24,437 bases of DNA from Planctomycetaceae bacterium (GTDB lineage: Bacteria; Planctomycetota; Planctomycetia; Pirellulales; UBA1268), in assembly GCA_009691925.1 (NCBI GenBank), contig SIAG01000009.1, forward strand, positions 1-24,437, written 5' to 3'. The notes under the pieces were generated by a model. It ran no database searches. It had not been told where the DNA came from and was given only the letters and a program-made list of their open reading frames with translations. Position numbers and translations under genes: made by a program. Positions 21,953-24,437 of this stretch are shown here, one piece after another; the first letter of the stretch is position 1, and every line of letters starts with the position of its first letter.

Positions 21953-24301
21953 ATGTCCACAGAGCGATTCGAAATCATCGGCAAGGCCAAGAAGGTCATC
22001 CAGCAGATTGGCTTGGAGCTCGCCTTCGTTGATTCCGTGAAGGAAAACGGGATCGACGGGATCAATGATCTTGTCCGGCAGTTGGAGACCATCCTCGGTG
22101 GAGAAGAGCCGGAGCAGATCCGCGCCGGCATGGATGCGGTCCGGCAGTGGATCGACGAGCGGGTCGCCATCGACAACAAGCTCTCTTCGGTTTGCATCGC
22201 CAGACTCGGTGACTGGCAGCCATGGATCGACGCGGCAGTGATGTCGTGGGAATACCAGCTCTCCTATCCCACCCTCCCCGAAGGCTGGAAAACGCCAGAA
22301 GAAAACTCTCCGGCTCCCGTTGGGGACAGCGCCGCCGCTGTGGCTCCGGGTGGCCACGCTTCACAGGCAACCCCAGCAGCACGGCCGGCAGCACGGGCCG
22401 TAGAGCTTCTCCCCGAGCAGACGGTGGATATCGTCCCGCCTGATTCCGATCTGGAGATGCTTCAGCTGTTCTGCGCCGAAGCCCAGGATCTCCTTCAGGA
22501 CATCGAGCAAGGGGTGCTCGTCCTCGAGGTCAATCCGACCGACTCCTCCTCCCTCGACTCGCTCTTCCGGGCGTTTCACACGTTCAAGGGGAACGTCGGG
22601 GTGATGAAGCTCCTCGTTCTCCAGCAGCTCGCCCATGAGCTGGAATCGATGCTCGATGCCGCCCGGCGGGGGAAGTATCAGCTTGGAAGCGATTCGATCA
22701 CGGTCATTCTCGCCGGCTCCGACATCCTCAAGCGGTTCGTTACCGAGCTTTCCAACCAGATCGCCGGAGTCGATGCCGGGAGAACGATCGACCTGCCAAT
22801 CCCGCAGCTGATCCATGATGTTCATTCCCTCCTCGCCGCAGGTTCGTCGGCTCCAGCCGCAGCTTCGCCGGCAGCCGTGACCCCCGTGCCGGCTGCTCCG
22901 CACACACCAGCTACTCCGCAGGCGCCCGCGGCGGTCGCGGCCGCTGTTGAAGCCGAGTCTGCCGCCATTTTTGCAGCCCCCACTCCGTTCCACCAAGCCG
23001 AGCCCGCCCGCAGCGAACCGGCCTCGGCAGGGCCGGCGGCGGTCCTTGCCGCGCGTGCGGCGCCAGCGGCACCTGCTGCCAAGAAGCCAGCCGCCAACCA
23101 ACAAGCCTCGGCGCCGGCCGTCGGGTCGGGCATTGTCCGCGTCGACACCGTCAAGCTCGACGGCCTCATCGATCTCGTCGGCGAGCTGGTCATCGCGCAA
23201 TCGATGGTCGTGCAGAATCCGGAGCTCAAGGCGATCACCAGCGCCCATCTCTCCCGCTGCCTCGGCCAGCTCCACGGCATCACCTCCGATCTCCAGCGGA
23301 CGGCGATGTCGCTGCGGATGGTGCCGATCCGCAACACCTTCCAAAAGATGTCGCGGCTCGTCCGCGATCTCGCTCTCCAGCAGGGGAAGGAGATCGTTCT
23401 CTCGCTCGAAGGGGAAGACACCGAGCTCGACCGCAACATCGTCGAGGAATTGAGCGATCCGCTCGTCCACATGATCCGCAACTCCGCCGACCATGGCATC
23501 GAGATGCCCGATGTGCGCGTCGCTGCGGGCAAGCCGCCGGCCGGCACGATCACGCTCCGCGCTTTCCACCAGGGGGGCTTCATCGTCATCCAGATCGAGG
23601 ACGACGGCCGCGGCTTGAACGCGGCGAAGATCCGCAAGAAGGCGATCGAGCGCGGGATTATCCGGGCGGATGAAAATCTCGACGAGCGCGAGATCTTCGA
23701 CCTCATCTTCGCCGCCGGCTTCTCCACCGCCGAGAAGGTCACCGATCTTTCCGGGCGGGGGGTCGGGATGGATGTCGTCCGCCGCAACATCGAGAAGATG
23801 CGGGGCAAGATCGAGATCAGCTCCATCGAGGGGGAGGGAACGACGTTCACGCTCTATGTGCCGCTGACGCTGGCGATCATCGAAGGATTGCTCGTCGGCA
23901 TCGGCGAGGAGCGGTATGTGATTCCGACACTCTCGGTGCGCGAGTCGTTCCGGCCGCTCCCCGGCATGGTGACGCAAGTTCAGGGGCGGGGGGAGGTGGT
24001 CAGCGTCCGCGGTCGCCTGACGCCGATCCTCCGGCTTGGCCGCCACCTCAACACGCCGCACACCGCCCTCGATCCCACGCAGGGCATCATCGTCGTCGTC
24101 GAGGCAGGGCAAGACTCGCGCTGCCTCCTTGTCGATCAATTGATTGGCAAGCAGGAAGTGGTGATCAAGAGCCTCGGAGAGATGTTCCGCCATCAAACGG
24201 AGTTTGCCGGGGCCGCGATCCTCGGGGATGGCCGGGTCGGCCTGATCCTCGACATCAACGCCCTGGTGAAGCTCAAGTCCCGCAACGGCGAGGCGGCCTG
24301 A
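21953..24301 (+). CDS. cheA: Chemotaxis histidine kinase CheA with N-terminal extension
   Basis: A 782-aa kinase. Residues 1-115 are a helical extension I do not recognise. After an Ala/Pro linker the Hpt (P1) domain runs about 163-275, with phospho-acceptor His209 in RAFHTFKGNVG. A long Ala/Pro linker (about 285-390) stands where the P2 domain would be; no P2 is seen. The P3 dimerisation helices (from about 395, DTVKLDGLIDLVGEL) lead to the HATPase domain: N box DPLVHMIRNSADHG (about 503-516), G1 EDDGRGL, G2 GRGVGMDVV (about 601-609). The CheW-like P5 domain is about 625-778. It autophosphorylates and passes phosphate to CheY/CheB-type regulators, coupled to receptors through P5 and CheW. 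ATG at 21953; no clear Shine-Dalgarno. The next gene begins like CheW. Confidence 0.95.
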   Translation: MSTERFEIIGKAKKVIQQIGLELAFVDSVKENGIDGINDLVRQLETILGGEEPEQIRAGMDAVRQWIDERVAIDNKLSSVCIARLGDWQPWIDAAVMSWEYQLSYPTLPEGWKTPEENSPAPVGDSAAAVAPGGHASQATPAARPAARAVELLPEQTVDIVPPDSDLEMLQLFCAEAQDLLQDIEQGVLVLEVNPTDSSSLDSLFRAFHTFKGNVGVMKLLVLQQLAHELESMLDAARRGKYQLGSDSITVILAGSDILKRFVTELSNQIAGVDAGRTIDLPIPQLIHDVHSLLAAGSSAPAAASPAAVTPVPAAPHTPATPQAPAAVAAAVEAESAAIFAAPTPFHQAEPARSEPASAGPAAVLAARAAPAAPAAKKPAANQQASAPAVGSGIVRVDTVKLDGLIDLVGELVIAQSMVVQNPELKAITSAHLSRCLGQLHGITSDLQRTAMSLRMVPIRNTFQKMSRLVRDLALQQGKEIVLSLEGEDTELDRNIVEELSDPLVHMIRNSADHGIEMPDVRVAAGKPPAGTITLRAFHQGGFIVIQIEDDGRGLNAAKIRKKAIERGIIRADENLDEREIFDLIFAAGFSTAEKVTDLSGRGVGMDVVRRNIEKMRGKIEISSIEGEGTTFTLYVPLTLAIIEGLLVGIGEERYVIPTLSVRESFRPLPGMVTQVQGRGEVVSVRGRLTPILRLGRHLNTPHTALDPTQGIIVVVEAGQDSRCLLVDQLIGKQEVVIKSLGEMFRHQTEFAGAAILGDGRVGLILDINALVKLKSRNGEAA

Positions 24302-24366
24302 TCGCTTCGTCGCCCCAATTCTTCCCCCCATTCCCAGCCCATTCGTCAGCCCGCCGGAATCGATCC

Positions 24367-24437
24367 ATGACAGCCCATCCCTCCCCGCACCACAGCTCCC
24401 ATCAGGGAACGACCGGCGCCCTGCCGGGCAAATATCT
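24367..24437 (+). CDS. cheW: Probable CheW, 5' end only (truncated by window edge)
   Basis: Only about 23 codons are present: MTAHPSPHHSSHQ, then GTTGALPGKYL. A polar, His/Ser-rich leader followed by GKYL is how many CheW proteins open their first beta strand. The position 65 bp after cheA in the same direction strongly supports CheW, the adaptor linking receptors to CheA. The identification rests on a very short match plus context. A weak CCGGAA precedes the ATG at 24367. Confidence 0.6.
   Translation, partial: MTAHPSPHHSSHQGTTGALPGKY

Overview
The window is a high-GC bacterial chromosome segment. Its gene content and style suggest a planctomycete (Pirellulales-like). The clues are a Gfo/Idh/MocA dehydrogenase next to a TIM-barrel sugar isomerase and an MFS permease, small two-helix membrane proteins, Ala/Pro-rich linkers, a secreted Cys/Pro-rich orphan, and a CinA-like/nucleotidyltransferase fusion. 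That taxonomic call is inference from protein style; no rRNA or other strong marker is present.

Left part (81-10486), all on the minus strand. In transcription order from the right: a secreted orphan protein (9764-10486), then Gfo/Idh dehydrogenase, TIM-barrel isomerase and MFS permease, which form a plausible sugar or polyol uptake and oxidation cassette. A YpfJ-type zinc metallopeptidase and an SDR-DUF2867 protein follow. Last is a two-gene surface-polysaccharide initiation pair: a WbpM/CapD-type nucleotide-sugar 4,6-dehydratase and a WbpL/WecA-type sugar-1-phosphate transferase, coupled by a GTGA stop/start overlap.

Middle (10689-18244), mostly plus strand. It holds the CinA-C-like/NMNAT-like fusion, a 77-aa membrane protein on the minus strand, a thioredoxin-like protein, a small membrane-anchored orphan, a tRNA-Arg(TCG) on the minus strand, a membrane-anchored coiled-coil protein ending at a textbook terminator, an Nramp-superfamily transporter, and a GT10 (fucosyltransferase-family) glycosyltransferase. 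Two noncoding spots stand out. One is a perfect 124-bp tandem duplication that carries a 25-bp copy of the tRNA-Arg 3' end. The other is a gene-less interval (12108-12599) with a minus-strand promoter-like sequence, several stem-loops and a very strong intrinsic terminator, which I read as a candidate small RNA of about 200 nt.

Right part (18260-end). A secreted SYLF-domain protein with a pentapeptide-repeat tail (minus), a methyl-accepting chemotaxis protein (minus), and a divergent chemotaxis operon: a CheA with a novel N-terminal extension and no recognisable P2 domain, followed by the first codons of a probable CheW cut by the window edge. The 659-bp gap between the receptor and cheA holds no supported gene. 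It carries six imperfect copies of a TTCGTCCC-containing unit at a mean spacing of 20.8 bp, i.e. two DNA helical turns.
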